Source of the DNA: Paenibacillus lutrae | GTDB taxonomy: Bacteria; Bacillota; Bacilli; Paenibacillales; NBRC-103111 | DNA: 48,678 bases | Assembly: GCF_009757775.1 (NCBI RefSeq) | Contig: NZ_RHLK01000022.1 | Coordinates: 1 to 48,678 of the forward strand | Reading direction: 5' to 3' | Part shown: positions 41,942-48,678 of the stretch, one piece after another | Layout of the letters: each line of letters starts with the position of its first letter | Position numbering within the stretch: position 1 is the stretch's first letter | Notes under the pieces: model-generated | What the model was told of the DNA's origin: nothing | Databases searched by the model: none | Seen by the model: the letters and a program-made list of their open reading frames with translations, nothing else | Made by a program: the position numbers and the translations under genes

Positions 41942-43342
41942 ATGTCTCAACAAGAATTAGAAGATACGCGAGCACATTTAAATTCAGGCATCGGTCCTTC
42001 AGTCCATCGACTCCAGGCAGAATTAACAGGAAGCGTTGAACTCAGTGGAGATGCGGACAGCACGGCCAAGCTGTGGACCAAATCTTTCATCATTCTCACC
42101 CTTTCGTATTTCCTGTTATTCCTCTGCCTGCAAATGTTATTATCCCCCTTCCCTGCTTATGTCAAAGAGCAGTTCGGTTCGGGGGATTTTGTCCTAAGTC
42201 TGGTCACGAGCATCTTCGCAATCTCGGCGATTATCTCGCGCTTCGCAACGGCCGCGCTGCTGCGCCGCGTGCACCGCAATACGCTGCTGATTTGCGGTGT
42301 GGCAATCGCCACGGCGTCGACAGCGGCGTATTCGTTTGCCGGCTCCGTCGGCATGCTGCTCTTCCTTCGCGCATGCTTCGGGGTCGGCTTCGGCATGACA
42401 AGCACGGTTATGCCGACGCTGGTCTCGCAAATCATCCCTCCCCGCCGCATCGGGGAAGGGATTGGCTATTTTGGCCTATCCAGCAGCCTGGCGATGTCGG
42501 TAGGACCGACCATCGGCTTAGCCGTGATAGGCGGGTACGGCTTCGGGCCGCTGACGGTGCTGGGCACTGCGGCGGCCGCTCTCATCCTGCCGCTGTTGCT
42601 GTTCACCCGCAGCATCCCGCCTCAACCTGCCGCAGCCATGGCTCCGCCAGCGGCCGAAGCCGCGTCTGCTGGCTCAGCAGCGGACCCGTCACCGGCGAAG
42701 AACGGCAGAAAACGCAGCGGCCTGGGCCGCAAACTGCTGCTGCCCGCGCTGCTTAACACGCTGCTCTCCCTCACCTATGGAGGACTGCTGAGTTTTATCG
42801 CGCTTTACGGCAAGGAGGTCCATTTGGAACAAATCGGTCTGTTCTTCCTGTTTAATGCGATCACGGTATTGGTCGTCCGCCCGATATCCGGACGCCTGTT
42901 CGACAGCAAAGGCCATGCGGCAGTTATGATACCGGGAGCCCTGCTGCTGATTGCCAGTCTGTTTATTCTCTCGATGGCCACTTCCATGCCTATGCTTATT
43001 GTATCGGCATTGCTGTACGGCCTTGGCTTCGGTGCCGTTCAGCCGACGACCCAGGCATGGATGCTGAGTGAGACGCCTGCGGAGCAGCACGGAACTGCGA
43101 ATAGTATGTTTTACAATTCCATAGATTTCGGTGTAGCAGTCGGATCGATGCTGCTCGGCGTCATCGCTTCGAGCACCAGCTACGCTGTCATGTACCGGTA
43201 TGCGGCCGGGGTTATGGTGTTATTTCTCGTTGTTTATGCACTTTACAGAATAACAAACTCTAACAATAAACATGATCTTGAGACTTCATCAGGCAGTTCC
43301 GGAGCCGGGTCCGGGGTCCGTACTTCCGATCTCCAAGGCTAA
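41942..43342 (+). CDS. Major facilitator superfamily exporter
   Basis: 466 residues. About twelve membrane segments follow a ~45-residue hydrophilic N-terminus. The segment 2-3 loop motif is degenerate (ISRFATAALLRRVHR); GVGFGMTSTVMPTLVSQIIP fits the middle motif of drug exporters. The central loop is an Ala/Pro-rich linker (~230-265), and a Ser/Gly-rich tail ends the chain. It starts at ATG 41942 with AGGAG upstream. MarR control points to export of a toxic compound. Confidence 0.9.
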   Translation: MSQQELEDTRAHLNSGIGPSVHRLQAELTGSVELSGDADSTAKLWTKSFIILTLSYFLLFLCLQMLLSPFPAYVKEQFGSGDFVLSLVTSIFAISAIISRFATAALLRRVHRNTLLICGVAIATASTAAYSFAGSVGMLLFLRACFGVGFGMTSTVMPTLVSQIIPPRRIGEGIGYFGLSSSLAMSVGPTIGLAVIGGYGFGPLTVLGTAAAALILPLLLFTRSIPPQPAAAMAPPAAEAASAGSAADPSPAKNGRKRSGLGRKLLLPALLNTLLSLTYGGLLSFIALYGKEVHLEQIGLFFLFNAITVLVVRPISGRLFDSKGHAAVMIPGALLLIASLFILSMATSMPMLIVSALLYGLGFGAVQPTTQAWMLSETPAEQHGTANSMFYNSIDFGVAVGSMLLGVIASSTSYAVMYRYAAGVMVLFLVVYALYRITNSNNKHDLETSSGSSGAGSGVRTSDLQG

Positions 43343-43364
43343 CAGATCCCCCTGTACGATCCGC

Positions 43365-43393
43365 TTGACGATGGCTTGGTCGTCGTGTAGACT
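43365..43393 (+). promoter_or_regulatory. Promoter before the frameshifted membrane-protein gene
   Basis: TTGACG (43365-43370), a 17-bp spacer, TAGACT (43388-43393), then AAGGAGG at 43429. This is a complete expression signal ahead of a disrupted gene. Confidence 0.6.
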
Positions 43394-43443
43394 AAGCGAA
43401 CAACCAACTTTACCCATCTTTACCAAGCAAGGAGGGTCGCGTC

Positions 43444-43829
43444 ATCAATCGGCTGAGCAACCAACTCGTATTTGATGTCACTGTCTTGTCGTTTCTTTCC
43501 AGTATACTCGTATCCTTCTTTTCTGCGAGTCTTGAAAGCCGACTTTTCAGCGAGGAATGGTTTTTCTGTGGCTTTTCTCTATCCTTCTCTTCTATCCGCT
43601 TAATGTTGTAGCAAGCGGAATGAATTATTTGCTCGGCAAGTATTGTTCCCGTTCGTTTACCCGGTTCACCTTCTTTAATCTTCTCGGAGCTATACTCAGT
43701 GGAACACTGGCTTACACATTAGAGCTCAGGTTCGATTATTTTTTAGTTTTGTTTGCTGCATTCCCGCTGTTCTCGATTGTAACCGGGCTCTTCCTATGGG
43801 CTCGCAGCAGGAACGCAGCTATCCTTTGA
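43444..43829 (+). pseudogene. Small membrane protein, apparently frameshifted and lacking a standard start
   Basis: Two overlapping frames read as one protein if a single T is added to the five-T run near 43560. The first frame gives INRLSNQLVFDVTVLSFLSS, ends at EEWFF and stops at 43611. The second continues LWLFSILLFYPLN and runs to 43829. Joined, it has ~128 residues and four membrane segments. The codon 8 nt after GGAGG is ATC, where ATG would be expected. A decayed gene is likeliest; a sequencing error explains only the shift. The second frame alone (ATG 43557) would give a 90-residue protein. Confidence 0.6.
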
Positions 43830-43862
43830 ATACCGCGCTTCTGGCTCTGGTCTTATAAAGGC

Positions 43863-43894
43863 AAGGATGACCTCTAGTGAGGTCATCCTTTTTT
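43863..43894 (+). terminator. Terminator, probably bidirectional
   Basis: AAGGATGACCTC, TAGT, GAGGTCATCCTT form a perfect 12-bp stem, followed by TTTT on the plus strand. Confidence 0.9.
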
Positions 43895-43925
43895 GCATTC
43901 TTCCCTAGTAACGGCACCTCGTACG

Positions 43926-44376
43926 CTAGGCAAAATCGTTACCGGGCCATCCGAAGCTTGCAAACCACATGCCGTCCCGCGGCATTTCGATCGCCTTTCT
44001 TACAAAAGGAACCATGTTCACAGGAAGCTTATTGGCGTTATGCCAGAAGAGCTCCTCACATTTATGCGGTTCCTTATTTACAATCTCCCTTTGCCAACTG
44101 CTTGCGGTAAAGAAAAAATCGATCCATTCGGAATCGACGTTTTTGCGATGCATCACACCGATCATCTTGAGGTCATCCGGAGCAAGCTCAATACCCGCCT
44201 CTTCCCTGGCTTCCCTGATCGCCGCGGCTGACAACCTCCTCCTCTCCATCGATTCTTCCTGCGATTACACTCCATTTATCGTCCTCAAAGCCGGTATTCT
44301 TTCTTTTTAAAAGAAGCACTTCCTCTCCCCGTTCTAAAAAAACATGTACCGATCCGTAAAAAATGGCTTTCTTCAT
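43926..44376 (-). pseudogene. NUDIX hydrolase, frameshifted within the Nudix box
   Basis: The 5' frame (ATG 44376, AGGAGGAG upstream) gives MKKAIFYGSVHVFL and DDKWSVIAGRIDGEEEVV, then runs off into a stop at 44188. The 3' frame carries LSAAAIREAREEAGIE and continues to 43926. Removing one G from GGAGAGGAGGAGG (about 44237-44249) joins them into a ~150-residue NUDIX protein with an intact REAREEAG helix. As written, neither part holds a complete Nudix box. A real frameshift or a sequencing error are both possible. Confidence 0.75.
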
Positions 44377-44712
44377 CCCGATCTCCTCCTGTCTTTGAAA
44401 AACGCGAAAAGCTCAAAAAAACGTTTCAATCTACGAAAATCGGTTTATAAGATGTATGGATATTTTCGTATAGGCCTAAATTTAAGTAAGCAAATTGTTT
44501 TCTTTGCCACTAAATGGGCACCAAACAACAAGTTTCATCCGAATTCTCTAAAAAAAAAGGGCTGACACCCTCCAAATTTCAAACATTCTGTGGCGAAGGA
44601 GGAATTTTTCTTTATAAAACACGCAGAATTCTTCATTTTTTAAGTTTCCTTTAATATTCGTAACCTATACTATTAAAAAGATTGATCTATCTTACAGGAG
44701 GTAGAAATCATA
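44377..44712. other. AT-rich intergenic region
   Basis: No gene is supported. On the minus strand AGGG and CCCT form a short hairpin followed by nine T (44549-44573). The sequence before 44713 has TATACT near 44670 but no clear -35. Confidence 0.4.
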
Positions 44713-44940
44713 ATGAAAACTATCATTATTTTTAACAACCAAAAAATACCCGTCTTTTATACAGATGCGAGCAAAAAAGCGTTAAGCTTACTCAAAATTG
44801 CTTTGGAATCCAAATGGAACAACGGTAAACGTGCCGTGAAGACTTGTCTGGAAAGCTTGATCAGCATTGAAATCGACGGTACGGAAGCCATTCTTCATGC
44901 AAGACGTGAAAGTGACACACTAGCGCTGTCTCTCTATTAA
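44713..44940 (+). CDS. Small hypothetical protein
   Basis: 75 residues from ATG 44713, with AGGAGGT 11 nt upstream. Lys-rich, soluble, with an alpha-helical centre (ASKKALSLLKIALESKW) between short strands. No membrane or export signal is seen, and I recognise no family. A strong hairpin follows 15 bp after the stop. Confidence 0.7.
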   Translation: MKTIIIFNNQKIPVFYTDASKKALSLLKIALESKWNNGKRAVKTCLESLISIEIDGTEAILHARRESDTLALSLY

Positions 44941-44954
44941 ACCGGAGCACAGCC

Positions 44955-45014
44955 ATTCATAGAGTTCACAAAAAAGGATCCCTTCGGGGATCTTTTTTTG
45001 TGAACTCTATGAAT
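44955..45014. terminator. Extended 28-bp hairpin with bidirectional terminator core
   Basis: Two 28-nt arms (44955-44982 and 44987-45014) pair completely apart from one G-T wobble, around a TTCG tetraloop closed by C-G. The inner core GGATCCC/GGGATC with flanking A and T tracts is a terminator in both directions. The outer ~15 bp lies beyond the T-run and is not needed for termination. Confidence 0.85.
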
Positions 45015-45032
45015 TTTTGCAGAAGGTTAGCA

Positions 45033-45188
45033 TCACCGTTTTTCATTAATCGCTTCATTGCGCAGAGCCTGCTCGAAATCTTCGATAGTTTTGCGCAGCA
45101 GCGGACCTTTATTCCCCGAAAGCAGGCGCCTGTTCTCCTTCTTCAGCACTTCGAGGATAAGCCTTTTCTGATCGCGAGATAATAACAT
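45033..45188 (-). CDS. Small hypothetical protein, 51 residues
   Basis: ATG 45188 with AAAGGTG about 8 nt upstream; the stop is at 45033. The product starts MLLSRDQKRLILEVLKKEN and continues as charged alpha helix (RKTIEDFEQALRNEAINEKR). It has no export signal. It converges on the 44713 gene, with the long hairpin lying between them. Helical pattern, start site and terminator support a real gene; the function is unknown. Confidence 0.65.
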   Translation of the reverse strand: MLLSRDQKRLILEVLKKENRRLLSGNKGPLLRKTIEDFEQALRNEAINEKR

Positions 45189-45398
45189 GCCGGAAACACC
45201 TTTCTTTCCTATCTACCTTTTTATGTAGTTTAACATGACGCCGCTCAGAAGGTACAGCGCGCTGCCCGGACTGCCTCGACAACCAGATCTAGTCATATTT
45301 CTCAGCCCCTTCTTAATATAGATACAGTAATGCGGGTGACAAGCTATCGCAGTAAGGTCCGAAGACTTTCACCCAAGCTAGAAGGAGGCTTTTGGCTT

Positions 45399-46883
45399 AT
45401 GAATGAATCCACCTTGACAATCCGGCCTAAGGTCCAGCGGTTTCTTACGGGAACGAAGCGTCTGTTTATTGAAGGCGACTTTGTAGACTCCGTATACGGA
45501 CGTACGTTTACGACACCGAACCCGGCCACAGGCGACATCCTCGCCGTAGTGAGCGAAGCAGTTGAAGAAGACATAGATCTGGCTGTAAAGGCGGCACGCC
45601 GGGCTTTTGATCACGGGCCGTGGACGAAGATGAGTGCAGCAGACCGGAGCCGGCTCATCTATCGACTGGCCGAGCTAATCGAAGACAACCTGGAAGAACT
45701 TGCCCAGCTGGAGACACTCGATAACGGCAAGCCGATCGCAGAGACACGCGCAGTGGATTTACCGCTCGCTGTCGAGCATCTGCGGTACTTTGCAGGTTGG
45801 GCTACGAAGATCGTCGGGCAGACAATTCCGGTCAGCGGCGGCTATTTTAACTATACCCGGCATGAGCCTGTCGGCGTTGTCGGGCAGATTATCCCGTGGA
45901 ACTTCCCCCTCTTGATGGCCATGTGGAAGATTGGCGCGGCGCTTGCCACGGGCTGCACCGTCGTGCTCAAACCGGCTGAGCAGACTCCGCTGTCCGCACT
46001 GTATCTCGCCGGGCTCATTCAAGAGGCGGGCTTCCCTGCCGGTGTGGTCAATATTGTGCCGGGCTTCGGTGAAACTGCCGGGCAGGCACTCGTCCAGCAT
46101 CCACAGGTGGACAAAATTGCATTCACCGGCTCCACCGAGGTCGGCCGCGCAATTATGAAAGGGGCTGCCGACAGCCTGAAGCGCGTCACACTGGAGCTCG
46201 GCGGCAAGTCGCCGAACATTATTTTGCCGGATGCTGATTTGTCGCGCGCCATTCCGGGGGCTTTGTCCGGGGTTATGTTTAATCAGGGACAGGTATGCTG
46301 CGCCGGTTCACGTCTTTTTATCCAGAAAAAAATGTTCGACAATGTTGTGGCCGATCTTGTCCTTCACTCACGCAAGCTCAAGCAAGGAGCGGGCCTTGTG
46401 CCCGACACCCAGATCGGGCCTCTCGTCTCCGAAGAACAGCAGAAACGGGTACTCGGCTACATTGAACGAGGAGTGGAGGAGGGCGCTGAGCTTCTGACCG
46501 GCGGAATCAATCCGCTTCAGGAAGGATACTTTATTGCTCCAACCGTCTTTGCTGGTGTCCAGGATAACATGACCATTGCCAAAGAAGAAATTTTTGGTCC
46601 CGTTGTGACCGCTCTGCCTTATGATGACCTCGACGACTTCATTGCGCGTGCCAACGATACGAATTACGGACTCGCGGCCGGACTGTGGACAGAGAACGTC
46701 AAGAACGCCCATTATATTGCGAATCGCCTTCGTGCAGGCACCGTCTGGGTAAACTGCTACAATGTCTTCGATGCCGCTTCTCCATTCGGGGGTTATAAAC
46801 AATCCGGGATCGGGCGTGAAATGGGCTCCTACGCGCTCAGCAATTATACCGAAGTCAAAAGTGTATGGATTAACCTGGATTAA
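45399..46883 (+). CDS. dhaS: Aldehyde dehydrogenase, NAD(P)+ dependent (DhaS-like)
   Basis: 494 residues, a full-length ALDH. Motifs in order are IPWNFPLLM (cofactor Asn), KPAEQTPLSA (Lys), FTGSTEVGR, catalytic Glu in LELGGKSPN, catalytic Cys in NQGQVCCAGSR and EEIFGPV. The C-terminal PFGGYKQSGIGREMG is typical. It starts at ATG 45399 with AAGGAGG 10 nt upstream; a longer reading to 45330 lacks support. B. subtilis DhaS is the closest family by length and motifs; the physiological aldehyde is unknown. Confidence 0.93.
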   Translation: MNESTLTIRPKVQRFLTGTKRLFIEGDFVDSVYGRTFTTPNPATGDILAVVSEAVEEDIDLAVKAARRAFDHGPWTKMSAADRSRLIYRLAELIEDNLEELAQLETLDNGKPIAETRAVDLPLAVEHLRYFAGWATKIVGQTIPVSGGYFNYTRHEPVGVVGQIIPWNFPLLMAMWKIGAALATGCTVVLKPAEQTPLSALYLAGLIQEAGFPAGVVNIVPGFGETAGQALVQHPQVDKIAFTGSTEVGRAIMKGAADSLKRVTLELGGKSPNIILPDADLSRAIPGALSGVMFNQGQVCCAGSRLFIQKKMFDNVVADLVLHSRKLKQGAGLVPDTQIGPLVSEEQQKRVLGYIERGVEEGAELLTGGINPLQEGYFIAPTVFAGVQDNMTIAKEEIFGPVVTALPYDDLDDFIARANDTNYGLAAGLWTENVKNAHYIANRLRAGTVWVNCYNVFDAASPFGGYKQSGIGREMGSYALSNYTEVKSVWINLD

Positions 46884-47061
46884 AGCGCGTAAGACAAGAC
46901 ATCGCGGTCTTTAAACATCCGCGGCCTGTCTGCGTGAATAACCGCAACCTTCCCCTCTCTCCCAAGTTCCACTGGAGTGCGGGGATTTTTGCGTCCGCTG
47001 TTTCTTTTACCGGATATTCGCCATACTAAGCCCAGATAAACGTGGCTCCACAGATGATTTT

Positions 47062-47070
47062 TGATATAAT
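47062..47070 (+). promoter_or_regulatory. Extended -10 promoter of the purine permease gene
   Basis: TGATATAAT is an extended -10 (TGnTATAAT) with no good -35 before it. It implies a ~90-nt leader, in which I see no purine-riboswitch core. Confidence 0.55.
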
Positions 47071-47167
47071 GATCGAAGCGAAACAACTGCCGTTCTTATT
47101 GCGGGAAGCGGATGCTTCTTATGTTTCGAGGGTGGGCCGAGGGATCTTATCAGAAAGAAGGATAAAT

Positions 47168-48466
47168 GTGATTCAATTTCTCGATCGCCGGTTCCAGCTC
47201 CGCAGCAACGGAACGACCGTGCGCCGCGAGCTTATGGCCGGACTGGTTTCCTTTGTCACCAGCGTCTATATTGTGATCGTCAATTCTGCGATACTAGCCG
47301 ATGCGGGAATTCCCGTTCAAGCCGGCATGCTGGCTACCATAGCAGCTTCCTTCGCAGGCTGCCTGCTGGTCGGACTATGGAGCAATACCCCGCTTATTAT
47401 CGTGCCCGGGATGGGTATCAACGCCCTATTCTCGTACACCATCGTCCACACGATGGGTCTAACCTGGCAGGAAGCGCTTGCTGCCGTTTTCGTATCCGGG
47501 CTGCTGTTTATGCTTGTAGCCTTCAGCGGTCTCGGGGTCCGGATATCCGCGGCCGTGCCCCATCCGCTCAAAGAGGCCATATCTGTCGGACTCGGATTAT
47601 TCCTGACTTTTATCGGCCTGCAGAAAAGCGGACTGGTCGTCTCTCATCCGACTACATTCGTGGCCCTGGGCGATCTTGGCAGTCCTCAAGCGATCGTTAC
47701 CATGGCGACGCTTGCCGTTATGCTGATCCTGTACATCCGGCAAGTGAGCGGCAGTTTCCTCATAGCGATTGCCGCAGGAACAGCGCTTGCCTGGTTTCTC
47801 GGGATCGTGAAGCCGGCAAGCGCAGCGGCTGGCGTTAGTCTTCACGAGACCGCGGTTGTCGTTGGCGCTCTCTCGTTCGAGCGTCTCTGGTCGCTTCCGT
47901 TCTGGGTAGCGGCCTTCTCACTGGCGATGGTAATCGTCTTCGAGAATCTCGGCCTCATTCACAGCCAGACCGCCAGCTTCGGAAGACCGGAGACTTACCG
48001 CCGAGCATTCCAGGCTACCGCGGTTTCCAGCGCAGCGGCGGGACTGCTCGGATCGAGCCCGACTGTATCCGCGGTGGAAAGCTCCGCCGGCATCGCCTCA
48101 GGCGGACGAACAGGGCTTACGGCAATCTTTGCCGGATTGCTGTTTCTCGGCTCCTACTTCGCGGTGCCGCTCCTGCAGAGCATTCCGGATAGTGCGATCG
48201 CTCCGGTTCTTATCATTCTCGGATCGTTCATGCTCAGCAGCATCCGTGCGATACCGTTCGATGATTTCACCGAGGCGTTCCCCGCCTTTCTTGTGGCGGC
48301 GTTCATTCCGCTGACTTACAGCATTGTGGACGGCATCGCCTTCGGCTTTATCGCCTACCCGCTCGTCAAACTAGCGGCAGGGAAACATAAGGACGTCTCC
48401 ATCACGATGTACATCATCGCCCTGCTTTTCTTGTTATACGAAATTTTGCAGGCGGCCGGCAGGTAA
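47168..48466 (+). CDS. Guanine/hypoxanthine permease (AzgA-type, PbuG/PbuO-like)
   Basis: 432 residues with 12-14 membrane segments. Family sequences seen are RRELMAGLVSFVTSVYIVIVNSAILADAG at the start, VPGMGINALFSYTIV, the segment 10 region with GSSPTVSAVESSAGIASGGRTGLTA, and FDDFTEAFPAFLVAAFIPLTYSI. GTG 47168 has AAGGA upstream and gives the usual family length; a longer reading to 47042 is unsupported. It imports hypoxanthine, guanine or related bases by proton symport, inferred from the family. Confidence 0.9.
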   Translation: MIQFLDRRFQLRSNGTTVRRELMAGLVSFVTSVYIVIVNSAILADAGIPVQAGMLATIAASFAGCLLVGLWSNTPLIIVPGMGINALFSYTIVHTMGLTWQEALAAVFVSGLLFMLVAFSGLGVRISAAVPHPLKEAISVGLGLFLTFIGLQKSGLVVSHPTTFVALGDLGSPQAIVTMATLAVMLILYIRQVSGSFLIAIAAGTALAWFLGIVKPASAAAGVSLHETAVVVGALSFERLWSLPFWVAAFSLAMVIVFENLGLIHSQTASFGRPETYRRAFQATAVSSAAAGLLGSSPTVSAVESSAGIASGGRTGLTAIFAGLLFLGSYFAVPLLQSIPDSAIAPVLIILGSFMLSSIRAIPFDDFTEAFPAFLVAAFIPLTYSIVDGIAFGFIAYPLVKLAAGKHKDVSITMYIIALLFLLYEILQAAGR

Positions 48467-48552
48467 GTCTTGCGTGTGCCCCTCAGTCATTTTATTTCGC
48501 ATAACGTGCACCTTGGTTGAAAAAAAGCCTGTCAGGTTCTCTCCGTTCTAAA

Positions 48553-48678
48553 TGGTCAAGACCCCTTTTAGTGGACATCAGAAAAAGCCTCAGGCAACAA
48601 GCTGGCTTCGGTACTCAACCGGAGTCAGCTTGTTTAGTTTACGTTGTGCCCGGTCTTCGTTGTAAAAATAAATGAATT
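48553..48678 (-). mobile_element. End of an IS3-family insertion sequence
   Basis: The element enters from the right window edge. Its likely outer end begins at TGGTCAAGACCCCTTTTAG (48553), 37 bp beyond the transposase stop. The other end and any target duplication lie outside the window. Confidence 0.7.
48590..48678 (-). CDS. IS3-family transposase, C-terminal fragment (cut by window edge)
   Basis: Only the last 28 residues are visible: FIYFYNEDRAQRKLNKLTPV then EYRSQLVA. The YNEDRAQRKLN and LTPVEYR pattern is the C-terminus of IS3/IS150-group integrase-type (DDE) transposases. The catalytic residues are outside the window. Confidence 0.85.
   Translation of the reverse strand, partial: FIYFYNEDRAQRKLNKLTPVEYRSQLVA

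Noticed and set aside
44344-44565. 73-codon plus-strand frame over the NUDIX 5' end
   Set aside because: It overlaps the better-supported NUDIX start on the other strand, and its Lys/Phe-rich product lacks a start site.

Overview
This window reads as a Firmicute chromosome of the Paenibacillus type. The signs are an NRPS for a diaminobutyrate-containing lipopeptide, CUT1 sugar ABC operons with YesM/YesN-type regulators, a FeoB split into two genes, strong AGGAGG ribosome binding sites with several GTG and TTG starts, and a yybP-ykoY riboswitch. The genus is inferred, not proven. No rRNA, tRNA or CRISPR array was seen.

Layout. (1) 1-8.4 kb, minus strand: the first ~2270 residues of an NRPS (starter C, A, T, E, C, A cut by the window edge), with a diaminobutyrate aminotransferase gene just upstream. 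The first adenylation domain carries an Orn/Dab-like pocket (DVGEISSIDK as I read it), so the pair probably starts a lipopeptide with acyl-D-Dab. (2) 9-12.7 kb: a short UvrC-like GIY-YIG protein, a TerC metal exporter behind a manganese riboswitch, an RNA-ligase-like protein and a small secreted protein. (3) 13-22.7 kb, minus strand: a sialic acid operon (nanA, nanE, nanK, yhcH, binding protein, two permeases, no ATPase) next to a YesM/YesN two-component pair. (4) 23-25 kb: small, mostly unknown genes. (5) 25.3-27.8 kb: feoA, then feoB as two overlapping genes. (6) 27.9-29.6 kb: a CcdA-like membrane protein and a short-chain dehydrogenase. (7) 29.9-40.7 kb: a divergent cell-wall-sugar locus. 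An RpiR regulator, complete ABC importer, DUF624 protein, NamZ-type muramidase and AnmK lie on minus; a BadF-type MurNAc/GlcNAc kinase and MurQ lie on plus. (8) 40.8-48.7 kb: membrane protein, MarR/MFS pair, two adjacent genes that look frameshifted, two small genes around a 60-nt hairpin, an aldehyde dehydrogenase, a purine permease and the end of an IS3-family element.

Working together. Sialic acid (via NanA, NanK, NanE) and MurNAc or anhydro-MurNAc (via MurK or AnmK, then MurQ) both converge on GlcNAc-6-phosphate. NagA and NagB are not in the window. The only sugar-importer ATPase present sits in the MurNAc operon and could also energise the ATPase-less sialic acid importer. The most notable system is the predicted ABC-type MurNAc/muropeptide importer with its kinase-based salvage route, in place of the phosphotransferase MurP route.
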